Below are positions 24,136-32,549 of a stretch of DNA of 64,000 nucleotides, one piece after another. A program made the translations under genes and the position numbers. The number at the start of each line of letters is the position of its first letter. Position 1 is the first letter of the stretch. The stretch is from Burkholderia ambifaria (GTDB lineage Bacteria > Pseudomonadota > Gammaproteobacteria > Burkholderiales > Burkholderiaceae), in the NCBI RefSeq assembly GCF_001443045.1, contig NZ_LKPJ01000001.1, forward strand, positions 377,681 through 441,680, given 5' to 3'. A model generated the notes under the pieces. The model was not told where the DNA came from. It searched no databases and was given only the letters and a program-made list of their open reading frames with translations.

Positions 24136-25479
24136 TTGTTACAGATCTTCGCGCTCATCGGCGCGTTGTTCCTGGTGGCCCTGAACGGGTTTTTCGTTGC
24201 AGCCGAATTCGGCCTCGTCAAACTGCGCGCGACGCGCGTCAAGACACTTGCCCGCAAGCACGGCCTGCGCGGGCGCATCCTCGCCATCGTGCACGGCCGG
24301 CTCGACGCGTATCTGTCCGCGTGCCAGCTCGGTATCACGCTCGCGTCGCTCGGCCTCGGCTGGGTCGGCGAACCGGCGTTCGCGGAACTGATCGGCCCGC
24401 TGCTCGACCTGATCGGCGTGCAGTCCGAACGCATCGTGCACCTGATCTCGCTCGTGTTCGCGTTCTCGCTGATCTCGTTCCTGCACATCGTGGTCGGCGA
24501 ACTCGCGCCGAAATCGATGGCGATCCGCCAGTCGGAGAAGGTCGGCCTGTGGGTCGCGCTGCCGCTGTATGCGTTCTACTGGGCGATGTACCCGGCGATC
24601 TGGGTGCTCAACACCAGTGCGAACGCGGTGCTGAAGCTCGCGGGGCTGTCGGCCGACCACGGCGGCGATGCGCACTACTCGACCGACGAGCTGAAACTGA
24701 TCCTGCGCAGCCGCCGCAGCACGGCCGGCAACACGGCCCAGCCGGCGCGCGGCGCGTACACCAACGACGAGTGGAACACGCTCGCGCATTCGCTCGATTT
24801 CTCATCGATGACGGTGTCGGACCTGATGCGGCCGGCGCATGAAATGATCGGCCTGCGTCGCGACCTGCCGCTGCCCGACAACATGGAAATCGTCGCGCGC
24901 CACCGCTTCAGCCGCTATCCGCTGTTCGAGGATGCGGCGCGCGAACAGGTGAGCGGGCTGATCCACCTGAAGGACCTGCTGCTCGCGCGTCACGCGGGTG
25001 CAGCGCTCGAGGACCTGTCCGATTACGTCCGTCCGGTGCAGTACGTAAAGCCCGACACGCCGGCGCTGGAGCTGTTCCGCCGCTTCCGCAAGGGTGCGCC
25101 GCACTTCGCGCTGGTCGGCAACAAGGGCGCGAAGCCGATCGGCTTCCTGACGCTCGACAACCTGCTCGGCGCGCTGGTCGGCCAGATCCACGACGAGTTC
25201 CGCCAGGGCGACGCAGACTGGACCCGCCTCGACGACGGCACGCTGATGGGCAAGGGCAGCCTGCCCGTCGTGTCGCTCGAGCAGGCGCTCGGCATCGACA
25301 TCGACGAAGGGCGCGCGGAATCGGTCGGCGGCCTCGTGATCCAGGCGCTGAGCGATTTGCCGACCGAAGGGCAGCGCGTGTCGTTCGATCGCTTCGACGT
25401 CGTCGTGAAGAAGATGAACGGGCCACGCATCGTGCTGGTGCGCGTGTATCCGAAGATCGCGAAGGAGGCCGACGAATGA
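24136..25479 (+). CDS. CNNM/CBS/CorC_HlyC-domain membrane protein
   Basis: 447 aa, often annotated as hemolysin family. The N-terminal CNNM (DUF21) domain has four hydrophobic segments (residues about 3-25, 60-80, 95-115 and 130-155). A CBS pair follows (VSDLMRPAHEMIGLRRD onwards), then a C-terminal CorC_HlyC domain (LPVVSLEQALGIDIDEGRAESVGGLV). Related proteins influence Mg2+/Co2+ efflux or homeostasis. The start is a TTG at 24136 preceded by a well-spaced GGAG; the nearest ATG upstream is out of frame. Confidence 0.85.
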   Translation: MLQIFALIGALFLVALNGFFVAAEFGLVKLRATRVKTLARKHGLRGRILAIVHGRLDAYLSACQLGITLASLGLGWVGEPAFAELIGPLLDLIGVQSERIVHLISLVFAFSLISFLHIVVGELAPKSMAIRQSEKVGLWVALPLYAFYWAMYPAIWVLNTSANAVLKLAGLSADHGGDAHYSTDELKLILRSRRSTAGNTAQPARGAYTNDEWNTLAHSLDFSSMTVSDLMRPAHEMIGLRRDLPLPDNMEIVARHRFSRYPLFEDAAREQVSGLIHLKDLLLARHAGAALEDLSDYVRPVQYVKPDTPALELFRRFRKGAPHFALVGNKGAKPIGFLTLDNLLGALVGQIHDEFRQGDADWTRLDDGTLMGKGSLPVVSLEQALGIDIDEGRAESVGGLVIQALSDLPTEGQRVSFDRFDVVVKKMNGPRIVLVRVYPKIAKEADE

Positions 25480-25501
25480 CGGTCGCCGCTCGCCGCCCGC
25501 G

Positions 25502-26086
25502 ATGAGCGCGACGCTGCCGCGCTGCTGCGTGATCACGCCGGAGCCGGCATCCGCGTCGGCCGCCGATCGCCAAGCCTTCCTCGACCGGCTGTCGGCCGTG
25601 CTCGCGCGCGGCGAGATGCTCGTGCAGCTGCGCGTGAAGTCGTTCGACGCGGCCGCGTTCGCGCAGCTGGCCGCCGAGGCGCTCGCGCGCTGCGACGCCA
25701 CCGGCGCGCAACTGATGCTCAACGGCCCGATCGACGCGGCCGGCGTGATGCAGCTCGACGGTGCCGGCTGGCACCTCGACGGCGCCGCGCTGCGCGCCGT
25801 CGCGCAACGGCCGCTGCCGCCCGCGCGTCGCGTATCGGCTGCATGCCATGCAGCCGACGATCTCGTGCTGGCCGCGCGCGCAGGCGCGGATTTCGTCACG
25901 CTGTCGCCCGTGCTGCCGACGCTCAGCCATCCCGGCGCGCCGACGCTCGGCTGGACGCAGTTCGCGGCATTGGCCGCGCAGGCGGCGATGCCGGTTTATG
26001 CGCTCGGCGGCATGACGCGCGCGCATCTCGACGACGCGCGCCGCCACGGCGCGTACGGCGTCGCGGGCATTCGCAGCTTCTGGTAA
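25502..26086 (+). CDS. Stand-alone thiamine phosphate synthase-like (TenI/ThiE) domain protein
   Basis: 194-aa (beta/alpha)8-type protein. The sequence ADFVTLSPVLPTLSHPGAP followed by LGW, with PVYALGGM and GVAGIRSFW at the end, closely resembles the C-terminal half of the MutT/Nudix-TMP-synthase fusion proteins of proteobacteria rather than canonical ThiE. No Nudix domain is present and none is encoded next door. It starts 22 bases after the CNNM gene. It may act on oxidised thiamine-related phosphates or be a TenI-like protein; true ThiE activity is unproven. Confidence 0.75.
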   Translation: MSATLPRCCVITPEPASASAADRQAFLDRLSAVLARGEMLVQLRVKSFDAAAFAQLAAEALARCDATGAQLMLNGPIDAAGVMQLDGAGWHLDGAALRAVAQRPLPPARRVSAACHAADDLVLAARAGADFVTLSPVLPTLSHPGAPTLGWTQFAALAAQAAMPVYALGGMTRAHLDDARRHGAYGVAGIRSFW

Positions 26087-26123
26087 ATGCGGCCAGGCGC
26101 GTCGGCGCCCGGCCTTCCCGGCA

Positions 26124-27773
26124 TCACGCGTTCAGATCGGGGCGCCTTGCGCGCCATGCGCCATCGTCGATCCGGCGTACGTCGTGCGTGAGCGCATACT
26201 GGTTGACGTCACCCGTCAGCCACGCGACGAGCGAATACGGCGGCAACTCCCCTTCGTCAACCCGGTCGCGGGCGCGTGCCGGCGTCTCGAACACGACCCG
26301 CCCTCTCGGCGCATCGAACGGCACCGCGTCGGGCGACAGGTTCAGTGCGATGGTCAGCGTCTCGTCATCGGCGAGCCGCCATGATGCGAGCAGCGCATCG
26401 GCATCGCCGTCACCATCCGCCTTCAGCGTATGCGCGTCCTGCGGCCGGCAATCGGACAGCCGAGGCGCAATCAGCTTCGCGCGCACCGCGAGCGCCGACT
26501 GCACGAAATGCACACGATCGATATCGCGCGCGGTTTCGTCGAAGATCAGCGGGATCTGCGGCGTCAGCAGCGACAGCGCGAGCGCCGCGAGGCCGGGCGC
26601 ATGCTCATGGTCGCCATGCTCGCTCTCCCGGCATGCGCCATCGGACAGCACCAGCGACGTCAGCGACAACCCTTCGGCGCACGGGCCGTCACCCGACGTG
26701 GCCGGCTGGAATGCCGCGCCGGCCGCGGTCAACGCGCGGGCCAGCGTATGGATCGACTGGTGCGCCGATATCCCCTCGTGAGCGGCCGCGTCGCGGTCCA
26801 TCAACCGGTGCAGCGCGCGTTCGCCGCAACCGTTCCACTGCGCATCGAAATGCGTATCGGCCAGATGCACCGGATGACGCTCGCTGCCGAGCACGAGGTG
26901 GATCAGCCGGTCGGCCGGCACGGCCGCGCGCACGCGGTCGGCGATCTCGCGCAGCCACGACGTGCCGATCCGGTCGGCCTCGCGCAGCCGCAGCCCGTCG
27001 CAACGGTATTCGTCGATCCAGTACAGCGCGTTGTCGCAGAAGAAATCGCAGACTTCCGGATGGTCGAGCGCGAGCGGCGGCGCCTGCAGCGGATCGTCGC
27101 GCGTATGAAAGAACGGCACCGCGTAATGGCGCAGCGCGTCGGTGCCGCTGCCGAAGCGTGCGTAATCGAGCTCCAGCAGCACCGCGAGACCGTAGCCGTG
27201 CGCGTCGTCGATCAGCGCCTTCAGCGCGTCGGGCCCACCTTCCACCGCGAGCGGCGCGAACGGCAGGCTGTCGTGCGGCGACGCAAGCAACTCCAGCGCG
27301 GTCACGCCGAGACGCGCAAGCTGCGGCAGCCGGCGGCGCACGCCGTCGAAGCCGCCCACCGCGTGAGGACGAATCGCGTACAGCGCGATGTCTTCCCACG
27401 GACGGCCGCGCCAGAACGTATTGCGCCACGTGAACGCGCGCGGATCGACGACCTCGCTCGGGCCGTTGAGCCCGTCGGGTTGCGAACGCGATGCGGGATC
27501 GGGAATCGACACGACATCGTCGAGCCGGTAACGGTAACGCGCACCCGCACCGCATTCGACGAACGCTTCGAACCAGTTCGGACCGGCCGCCGTCATCGGG
27601 ACGAGCGTCGGGCCGTAACCGGTATCGAGTTCGAGCTGAACGTGCGTACTGCCCGGCGCCCATACGCGGAAATGCGTGCGCGGCGTCGTACCGAGCGCGC
27701 CGCAGGGCTGCGCGCCGGACGGCAGGCAGTGAATGTAGTGCTGCGCATACGGATCGTGCGGACAATCTGACAT
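26124..27773 (-). CDS. TreZ-like GH13 protein lacking catalytic residues (probable pseudoenzyme)
   Basis: 549 aa with the layout of malto-oligosyltrehalose trehalohydrolase. An N-terminal CBM48/E-set domain (FRVWAPGSTHVQLELDTGYG) is followed by a TIM barrel and a C-terminal beta domain. Alignment by eye to TreZ is clear (ENALYWLREYHFDGLRLD corresponds to DNALYWIDEYRCDGLRLR), but key residues differ. Region I VVYNHFG reads LDYARFG, the nucleophile Asp in LRLD is Arg, the acid Glu in VLEN is Gly (VLGS), and WNDDxHH reads WNGCGER. Hydrolase activity is unlikely; glucan binding or regulation is possible. Of two adjacent ATGs, 27773 is better spaced from GAGGAG. No other tre genes are in the window. 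Confidence 0.78.
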   Translation of the reverse strand: MSDCPHDPYAQHYIHCLPSGAQPCGALGTTPRTHFRVWAPGSTHVQLELDTGYGPTLVPMTAAGPNWFEAFVECGAGARYRYRLDDVVSIPDPASRSQPDGLNGPSEVVDPRAFTWRNTFWRGRPWEDIALYAIRPHAVGGFDGVRRRLPQLARLGVTALELLASPHDSLPFAPLAVEGGPDALKALIDDAHGYGLAVLLELDYARFGSGTDALRHYAVPFFHTRDDPLQAPPLALDHPEVCDFFCDNALYWIDEYRCDGLRLREADRIGTSWLREIADRVRAAVPADRLIHLVLGSERHPVHLADTHFDAQWNGCGERALHRLMDRDAAAHEGISAHQSIHTLARALTAAGAAFQPATSGDGPCAEGLSLTSLVLSDGACRESEHGDHEHAPGLAALALSLLTPQIPLIFDETARDIDRVHFVQSALAVRAKLIAPRLSDCRPQDAHTLKADGDGDADALLASWRLADDETLTIALNLSPDAVPFDAPRGRVVFETPARARDRVDEGELPPYSLVAWLTGDVNQYALTHDVRRIDDGAWRARRPDLNA

Positions 27774-28072
27774 CATGCGCTCCTCGTGCGTGCCGAGCGG
27801 CATGGCCGCGCGATCGGCGCGGCGCATCGGGGCCCGGCATGCGACGGCCAGGCAGGGGGGAACAAAAGTATGCGCCGGTTTCACGATTGCAACGCATCGA
27901 ATCCTCACATTTTTAAATGCGAATCGACCCCGCCAACGTTGGCGCGCGTTGCGCGCCGAGTCAGGTAGTCCGCATACCGGAATGGTCGCTCGCCTTGTTG
28001 CGCCGCCGACCCGCGCTTACGCTCGGTGCGATGCGTGGACACCCGTCCGCGCCCGAACCCGAGGAATCCGCC

Positions 28073-28783
28073 ATGTCGCTCCCCGCCAGCGCCGCGAAGT
28101 TCGATCCGGCACGCGCGCACGAATACGCCGAACAGTCCCGCATCGCGCTCGCCGGCTACGACGCATGCCACGAACTCGCCGCGTGCATGCTCGCGTCGTC
28201 GATCGGCGTGGCCGATGCACGGATCCTCGTCGTGGGTGCCGGCGGCACGGGGCAGGAAATCTGCGTGCCCGCCGCGCTCGAACCGGGCTGGCAGTTCACG
28301 GCGGTCGATCCGTCCGCGCCGATGCTCGCGCTCGCGCGTGCCAACGTCGAAGCGGCGGGTTTCGCCGCGCGCACGCACTTCATCGAGGCCGGTGTCGATG
28401 CGCTGCCCGAGGCGCCCGCCTTCGACGGTGCGACGCTGATCGGCGTGCTGCATCACGTCCCCGGCGACACCGCGAAGGCCGCGCTGCTGGATGCGATTGC
28501 GCGCCGTCTGAAACCCGGCGCACCGCTCGTGATCGCGGGTAACCATCGCCGCTATGCGGACCACCCTCGCCTGCTCGACGCGTGGCAGCAGCGCTGGCGC
28601 ATGAAGGGCGCGACGCCCGACGCCGTGCGTGCGCAGTTGGCGAAGATCCTGCAAGGCGCCGATCCGCCGGCTTCCGAGGAAGTCGTGTTCCGGCTGCTGC
28701 ACGACGCGGGTTTCGATGCACCGCTGCGCTTTTTCTCGAGCCTGTTCTGGGGCGCGTGGATCGCGGTGCGGCGCGGCGTGTGA
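28073..28783 (+). CDS. Class I SAM-dependent methyltransferase
   Basis: 236 aa. SAM-binding motif I is ILVVGAGGTGQE (near residue 52), the post-motif acidic residue lies in FTAVDPSAPMLALAR, and motif IV is around GATLIGVLHHVPGD. The sequence is of the general Methyltransf_25/12 type, similar to methyltransferases acting on small molecules. The ATG at 28073 follows GAGGAATC; upstream in-frame codons look non-coding. Substrate unknown. It stands alone, divergent from the TreZ-like gene. Confidence 0.82.
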   Translation: MSLPASAAKFDPARAHEYAEQSRIALAGYDACHELAACMLASSIGVADARILVVGAGGTGQEICVPAALEPGWQFTAVDPSAPMLALARANVEAAGFAARTHFIEAGVDALPEAPAFDGATLIGVLHHVPGDTAKAALLDAIARRLKPGAPLVIAGNHRRYADHPRLLDAWQQRWRMKGATPDAVRAQLAKILQGADPPASEEVVFRLLHDAGFDAPLRFFSSLFWGAWIAVRRGV

Positions 28784-28843
28784 CGGTGCGCGCTCGAGCG
28801 CGGCGGCACGAACGAACCGCTCGCGTGCTCTGTGTCAGCGGTG

Positions 28844-29497
28844 TCAGCCCAGCAGCCCCGCCGCGACGTTGATCGACAGCCCGAGCACGGCCATGTTGAA
28901 GTAGAACGACAGGATCGACTGCGCGAGCACCGAGCGGCGCGCGGAACGATTCGCGAGCGACACGTCGGCCGTCTGCGACGCGACCGCGAGCGTGAACGCG
29001 AAATACAGGAAATCCCAGTAGTCGGGCTCGAGCTTGCTGTCAGGAAAGCGAAGCGCGCGATCGCCGCTCGGCGAGCCGTAATAGAGCCGCGCGTAGTGCA
29101 GCGTGAAGATCGTCGGGATCAGGAACCAGGCGCCGAACAGCGTCGCACCGGTGACCGCGTAATGGCCGAGCCCCGCGCGAAAGCCGACGCTCTTCGCGGT
29201 GGCGAGCTCGATCGCGATCGCGGCGACGCTCGCGACCGTCGCGAGGCACACGACGGTCAGCACGGTCGTCGCGTTCTCGTCCTCGCGGATCGCGACTTCG
29301 CGCACCTTGTGATGATGCGCGGTGACCATGCGCACCCACATCAGCACGAGATACAGCCAGACCGCGCAATCCCAGCCGATCAGCACGCGCGCGGTCAGCC
29401 TCAACTGGAGCGGCAGCAGCACCGCACACGACACGCCGGCGACGAAGGCCGCGACCATGCGCGGCCGGTTGCGTAATACCTGCGGATAGAACGTCAT
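28844..29497 (-). CDS. DUF1345 membrane protein
   Basis: 217-aa integral membrane protein with about six helices and typical DUF1345 features: [20 protein letters not shown], then [20 protein letters not shown] and [12 protein letters not shown] near the C-terminus. Function unknown. The start ATG at 29497 was chosen because it leaves a short polar N-terminus ([14 protein letters not shown]) before the first helix. Confidence 0.82.
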   Translation of the reverse strand: MTFYPQVLRNRPRMVAAFVAGVSCAVLLPLQLRLTARVLIGWDCAVWLYLVLMWVRMVTAHHHKVREVAIREDENATTVLTVVCLATVASVAAIAIELATAKSVGFRAGLGHYAVTGATLFGAWFLIPTIFTLHYARLYYGSPSGDRALRFPDSKLEPDYWDFLYFAFTLAVASQTADVSLANRSARRSVLAQSILSFYFNMAVLGLSINVAAGLLG

Positions 29498-29633
29498 CGT
29501 GCGATTCCGAAAGCGGATGGAAAGGGTTCGGCCGGCGCGCAAACACCCCGCTGCGCCGTGCCGGCGGGTACCGCCCCGATTATCGCCATTCCTGCATGAC
29601 GTTGCGATGGGCGTGAGCGCCTAAGATATCGGC

Positions 29634-30359
29634 ATGACTCCTGCCCTCTGCCACCATCCCGCGAACACGGCCGGCCGCGACTTCGTCGTCGGCGATCTGC
29701 ATGGTTGCGTGGATGTGCTGCGCGCGCTGCTGCACGACATCGGCTTCGACCCGGCTCGCGACCGGCTGTTCTCGGTCGGCGACCTCGTCGACCGCGGCCC
29801 CGCGTCCGAAACCGCGCTCGAGCTGCTCGACCGCCCGTGGTGTCATGTCGTGCGCGGCAATCACGAAGAAGTGCTGAGCCTCGTGTCGCGCGGCAAGCTG
29901 TCGCCCGATGCGTGGCGCGGAATCGGCGGCGACTGGGGCGCCGATCTCCCGCCGGAACGGCTGCACGCGCATGCGGCGCGCGTCGACGCGCTGCCGCTCG
30001 TGCGCGTGATCAGTGACGGTGCCGCGCGCTTCAACGTGCTGCATGCGGAATTTTTCGGTCCGGATACCGAACTCGATACCGGCAACTATTCGCCCGACGT
30101 GCGCGAGCGGCTGATCTGGGGGCGCGACCTCGTCCAGGGGCTTGTCGACCCGGCCCGGCAGGCCGGCCTGTCGCTGACCTGCACCGGTCATACGCCCGTG
30201 CGCGCGCCGCAACGCATCGGCGCGCAATGGTTCATCGATACCGGCGCGTTCGCACCGTCGGGGCGGCTGACGATCGTCGAACCACGCACCGGCGATACGT
30301 GGTCGCTCACTCAAGCCGACGCACGCGCACGTCATGCGGGCGATTTGCCGCTGCCCTGA
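29634..30359 (+). CDS. Metallophosphoesterase, PP1/2A-like protein phosphatase
   Basis: 241 aa. Metal-binding motifs are in order: GDLHG (near residue 20), GDLVDRG (near 47), GNHEE (near 78) and TGHTPV (near 184). The arrangement matches bacterial Ser/Thr phosphatases of the PrpA/PphA and lambda-phosphatase type, which use two Mn2+ ions. The sequence TAAGATATCGGC immediately precedes the ATG. If TAAGAT is a -10 box, the transcript would be nearly leaderless. Confidence 0.85.
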   Translation: MTPALCHHPANTAGRDFVVGDLHGCVDVLRALLHDIGFDPARDRLFSVGDLVDRGPASETALELLDRPWCHVVRGNHEEVLSLVSRGKLSPDAWRGIGGDWGADLPPERLHAHAARVDALPLVRVISDGAARFNVLHAEFFGPDTELDTGNYSPDVRERLIWGRDLVQGLVDPARQAGLSLTCTGHTPVRAPQRIGAQWFIDTGAFAPSGRLTIVEPRTGDTWSLTQADARARHAGDLPLP

Positions 30360-30375
30360 GCGCTGCAACGCTGAT

Positions 30376-30405
30376 AGCGCCCCCACGCACGCGCGTGGGG
30401 GCGCT
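30376..30405. terminator. Shared hairpin between convergent genes
   Basis: Perfect 13-base arms AGCGCCCCCACGC / GCGTGGGGGCGCT with a 4-base loop, between the phosphatase and RES toxin stops. No T run follows on either strand. Confidence 0.5.
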
Positions 30406-30416
30406 CATGCCCCCCG

Positions 30417-31112
30417 CTAGCCGACCTGGTTCAGCTCGAACACCGCATCGATCGCGGAACCGTTCCAGTTGTATTCGAGATACGCCGCGTGATGACAGTC
30501 GCGCAGCAGTGTCGTGCGGAATGCCGCGAGACACTCGCCGCTCGGGTCGCGCACCGACGGATAGACGATCCCCGCGCCGCCCGCATTGCGCACCGCGCGG
30601 CCGAGCGCCTGCCCTGCGCTGTAATCGAGCGGATCGAGCAGCGCCGGGCTGCGTTGCGGCCACGTGCGCACGTCGGCGACGTCGCCCTGCACGACCACCG
30701 TGTAGAGCCGCATCTGCTGGCGCATCGGCGGCTCCTTCGTCGCGGCCAGGAACAGCCCGCTGTGATAGCGGGTTTCGGCGATCGCCGTATCGCGCGACCG
30801 CCCGCAGTAGAACACGCCGTAGCTGCCGTCGGAAAAGCGGCTGCCTTGCGGATTCAGGTGCGTGAATGCGGCCATGATCGGCCCCCAGCCCTGGCCGTAG
30901 CGACGCTCGGCCGGCGGCACGAGTTCGAGCGTGCCGACTTCGTGGCGGATGCGATCGTTGGTCAGCGATTCGAGCGCATACAGCGCGTCGAAATCCTCGG
31001 CGGACGCGACGCGATCGAACAGGTTGATGGCCGGAAAACGGGTGGGAATCACGCGATAGGCAGGTGCCCAGTCGACGACGGTCGTGGGCCAGTGTTGCGT
31101 TTCGGTCGGCAT
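30417..31112 (-). CDS. RES-domain toxin (type II toxin-antitoxin)
   Basis: 231 aa. RES-family residues are present: Arg in YRVIPTRFP near residue 20, Glu in AETRYHSG, and Ser in GIVYPSVRD. RES toxins are ADP-ribosyltransferase-fold enzymes; characterised members degrade NAD+ or modify phosphoribosyl pyrophosphate synthetase. The ATG is two bases after the stop of the upstream Xre antitoxin gene (TGACGATG), so the two are translationally coupled, antitoxin first. Confidence 0.9.
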   Translation of the reverse strand: MPTETQHWPTTVVDWAPAYRVIPTRFPAINLFDRVASAEDFDALYALESLTNDRIRHEVGTLELVPPAERRYGQGWGPIMAAFTHLNPQGSRFSDGSYGVFYCGRSRDTAIAETRYHSGLFLAATKEPPMRQQMRLYTVVVQGDVADVRTWPQRSPALLDPLDYSAGQALGRAVRNAGGAGIVYPSVRDPSGECLAAFRTTLLRDCHHAAYLEYNWNGSAIDAVFELNQVG

Positions 31113-31114
31113 CG

Positions 31115-31534
31115 TCACGCCCAGCCACCCCGCATCGCGTCGAGATATTGCCGGACGGCGACCAGGTCGCCGACATTGCCGGCGAGCATCCGGTCGAGCG
31201 CGCGCTTGCCGCCGAACGGCACCGCGTCGTTGGGCCGCTTGACCCAGGTGTCGGCCGCGGCCGGTTGCGGCAGCAGGATCTGCAGCGCCTTGTAGATGCC
31301 GAGCAGCAGCGATAGCCGCTCGAGCGTATCGCGCGGCAGGCGCGCCGATTCGGGCGCTGCCTTCCACTTGAAGAACGTCGAGCGGCCGGGCGACCCGAGC
31401 AGCACGATCTGTTCGTCGATCGTCAGCTCCCAGTCGCGCGCGATGTTGAAGAACGCACGCAGGCCGGCCGCCGACATCTGCGCGACCGAGGCCTGCCGCG
31501 GGGCGGAATGCGGATCGAAGGCGGGCTGTGACAT
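31115..31534 (-). CDS. Xre/MbcA/ParS-family antitoxin
   Basis: 139 aa. It has an N-terminal Xre-like helical region (AGLRAFFNIARDWELTIDEQ) and a C-terminal DUF2384 toxin-binding domain. The latter shows LERLSLLLGIYKALQILLP, and PNDAVPFGGKRALDRMLAG as the antitoxin motif, and ends near DLVAVRQYLDAMRGGW. It should neutralise the RES toxin by covering its NAD+ pocket and repress its own operon at the TTAGT/ACTAA sites upstream. Confidence 0.9.
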   Translation of the reverse strand: MSQPAFDPHSAPRQASVAQMSAAGLRAFFNIARDWELTIDEQIVLLGSPGRSTFFKWKAAPESARLPRDTLERLSLLLGIYKALQILLPQPAAADTWVKRPNDAVPFGGKRALDRMLAGNVGDLVAVRQYLDAMRGGWA

Positions 31535-31539
31535 GATCG

Positions 31540-31573
31540 TTAGTCTCAAAACGAATTTACTAACAAGATTAGT
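31540..31573 (-). promoter_or_regulatory. Putative operator of the RES-Xre operon
   Basis: Inverted repeat ACTAA-CAAGA-TTAGT (31559-31573) plus a further TTAGT at 31540-31544, in AT-rich DNA directly upstream of the antitoxin start. The spacing suits cooperative antitoxin binding. Confidence 0.5.
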
Positions 31574-31766
31574 CCATTTCCGTATTTTTGCAAGGGTCGC
31601 CCCCCGCGACGTCGGCATCCCGTCCGATGGATCGATATTTTTTGTCCATTCTGGACTCATATTTTATTTTCTGCGTTAATGACCGTGCGGACAGCGCATC
31701 GGAACGCGGTGCGCCTGCAGCAACCGTGTCGCCCAGAACCGGATAGACCCACGCCAAGGAACCATC

Positions 31767-32549
31767 ATGAAGAGACTGATTGCCGCCGTTTCGATCGCCC
31801 TGCTCGCGGTATCGGCAGGCCCTGCCGTCGCAAAGGACTGGACCACGCTGCGCTTCGGCACCGACGCCAGCTACGCACCATTTGAATCGAAGGCGCCCGA
31901 CGGCAAGCTCGTCGGCTTCGACATCGACCTCGGCAACGAGATCTGCGCGCGGTTGAAGGCCAAATGCGTGTGGCTCGAGAACGATTTCGACGGGATGATT
32001 CCCGCGCTGAAGGCGAAGAAGTTCGACGCGGTGCTGTCGTCGATGTCGATCACGTCGCAACGCGCGGAACAGATCGGCTTCACGACGAAGATCTACAACC
32101 AGCCGACGCGCCTCGTCGTGAAGAAGGGGTCGCCGCTGCTGCCGACGGCCGAATCGCTGAAGGGCAAGTCGATCGGCGTCGAGCAGGGCACGACGCAGGA
32201 AGCGTATGCGAAGGCGTACTGGGCGAAGCAAGGCGCGAACGTCGTGTCGTACCAGAACCAGGACGGCGTGTATGCGGACCTCACATCGGGCCGTCTCGAT
32301 GCCGCGCTGCAGGACGAGGTGCAGGCCGCGATCGGGTTCCTGAAGTCGCCGCGCGGCGCGGGCTACCAGTTCGTCGGGCCGGAGCTCGTCGACGAGAAGG
32401 TGCTCGGCGTCGGCGCCGGCATCGGGCTGCGCAAGGAAGACACCGACCTGAAGGCGAAGATCGACCGCGCGATCCTCGACATGGTCAAGGACGGCACCTA
32501 CAAGCGGCTCGCGTCGAAGTACTTCGACTTCGACATTTACGGCGGCTGA
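31767..32549 (+). CDS. Basic amino-acid ABC transporter substrate-binding protein
   Basis: 260 aa, family 3 solute-binding protein of the LAO/HisJ/ArgT type (lysine, arginine, ornithine or histidine). The signal peptide is MKRLIAAVSIALLAVSAGPA with cleavage near AVA-K (residue 22). Ligand-binding signatures are FGTDASYAPFESKAPDGK, GFDIDLGNEICARL and SSMSITSQRAEQIGFT. The closing Asp in YADLTSGRLDAALQDE fits a basic amino acid. There are no permease or ATPase genes next to it, so it must work with a transporter encoded elsewhere. AAGGAA is the ribosome site. Confidence 0.88.
   Translation: MKRLIAAVSIALLAVSAGPAVAKDWTTLRFGTDASYAPFESKAPDGKLVGFDIDLGNEICARLKAKCVWLENDFDGMIPALKAKKFDAVLSSMSITSQRAEQIGFTTKIYNQPTRLVVKKGSPLLPTAESLKGKSIGVEQGTTQEAYAKAYWAKQGANVVSYQNQDGVYADLTSGRLDAALQDEVQAAIGFLKSPRGAGYQFVGPELVDEKVLGVGAGIGLRKEDTDLKAKIDRAILDMVKDGTYKRLASKYFDFDIYGG

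Noticed and set aside
27774-28072. Upstream extension of the methyltransferase to 27917
   Set aside because: The extra residues look non-coding; the ATG at 28073 has GAGGAATC and starts the conserved region.
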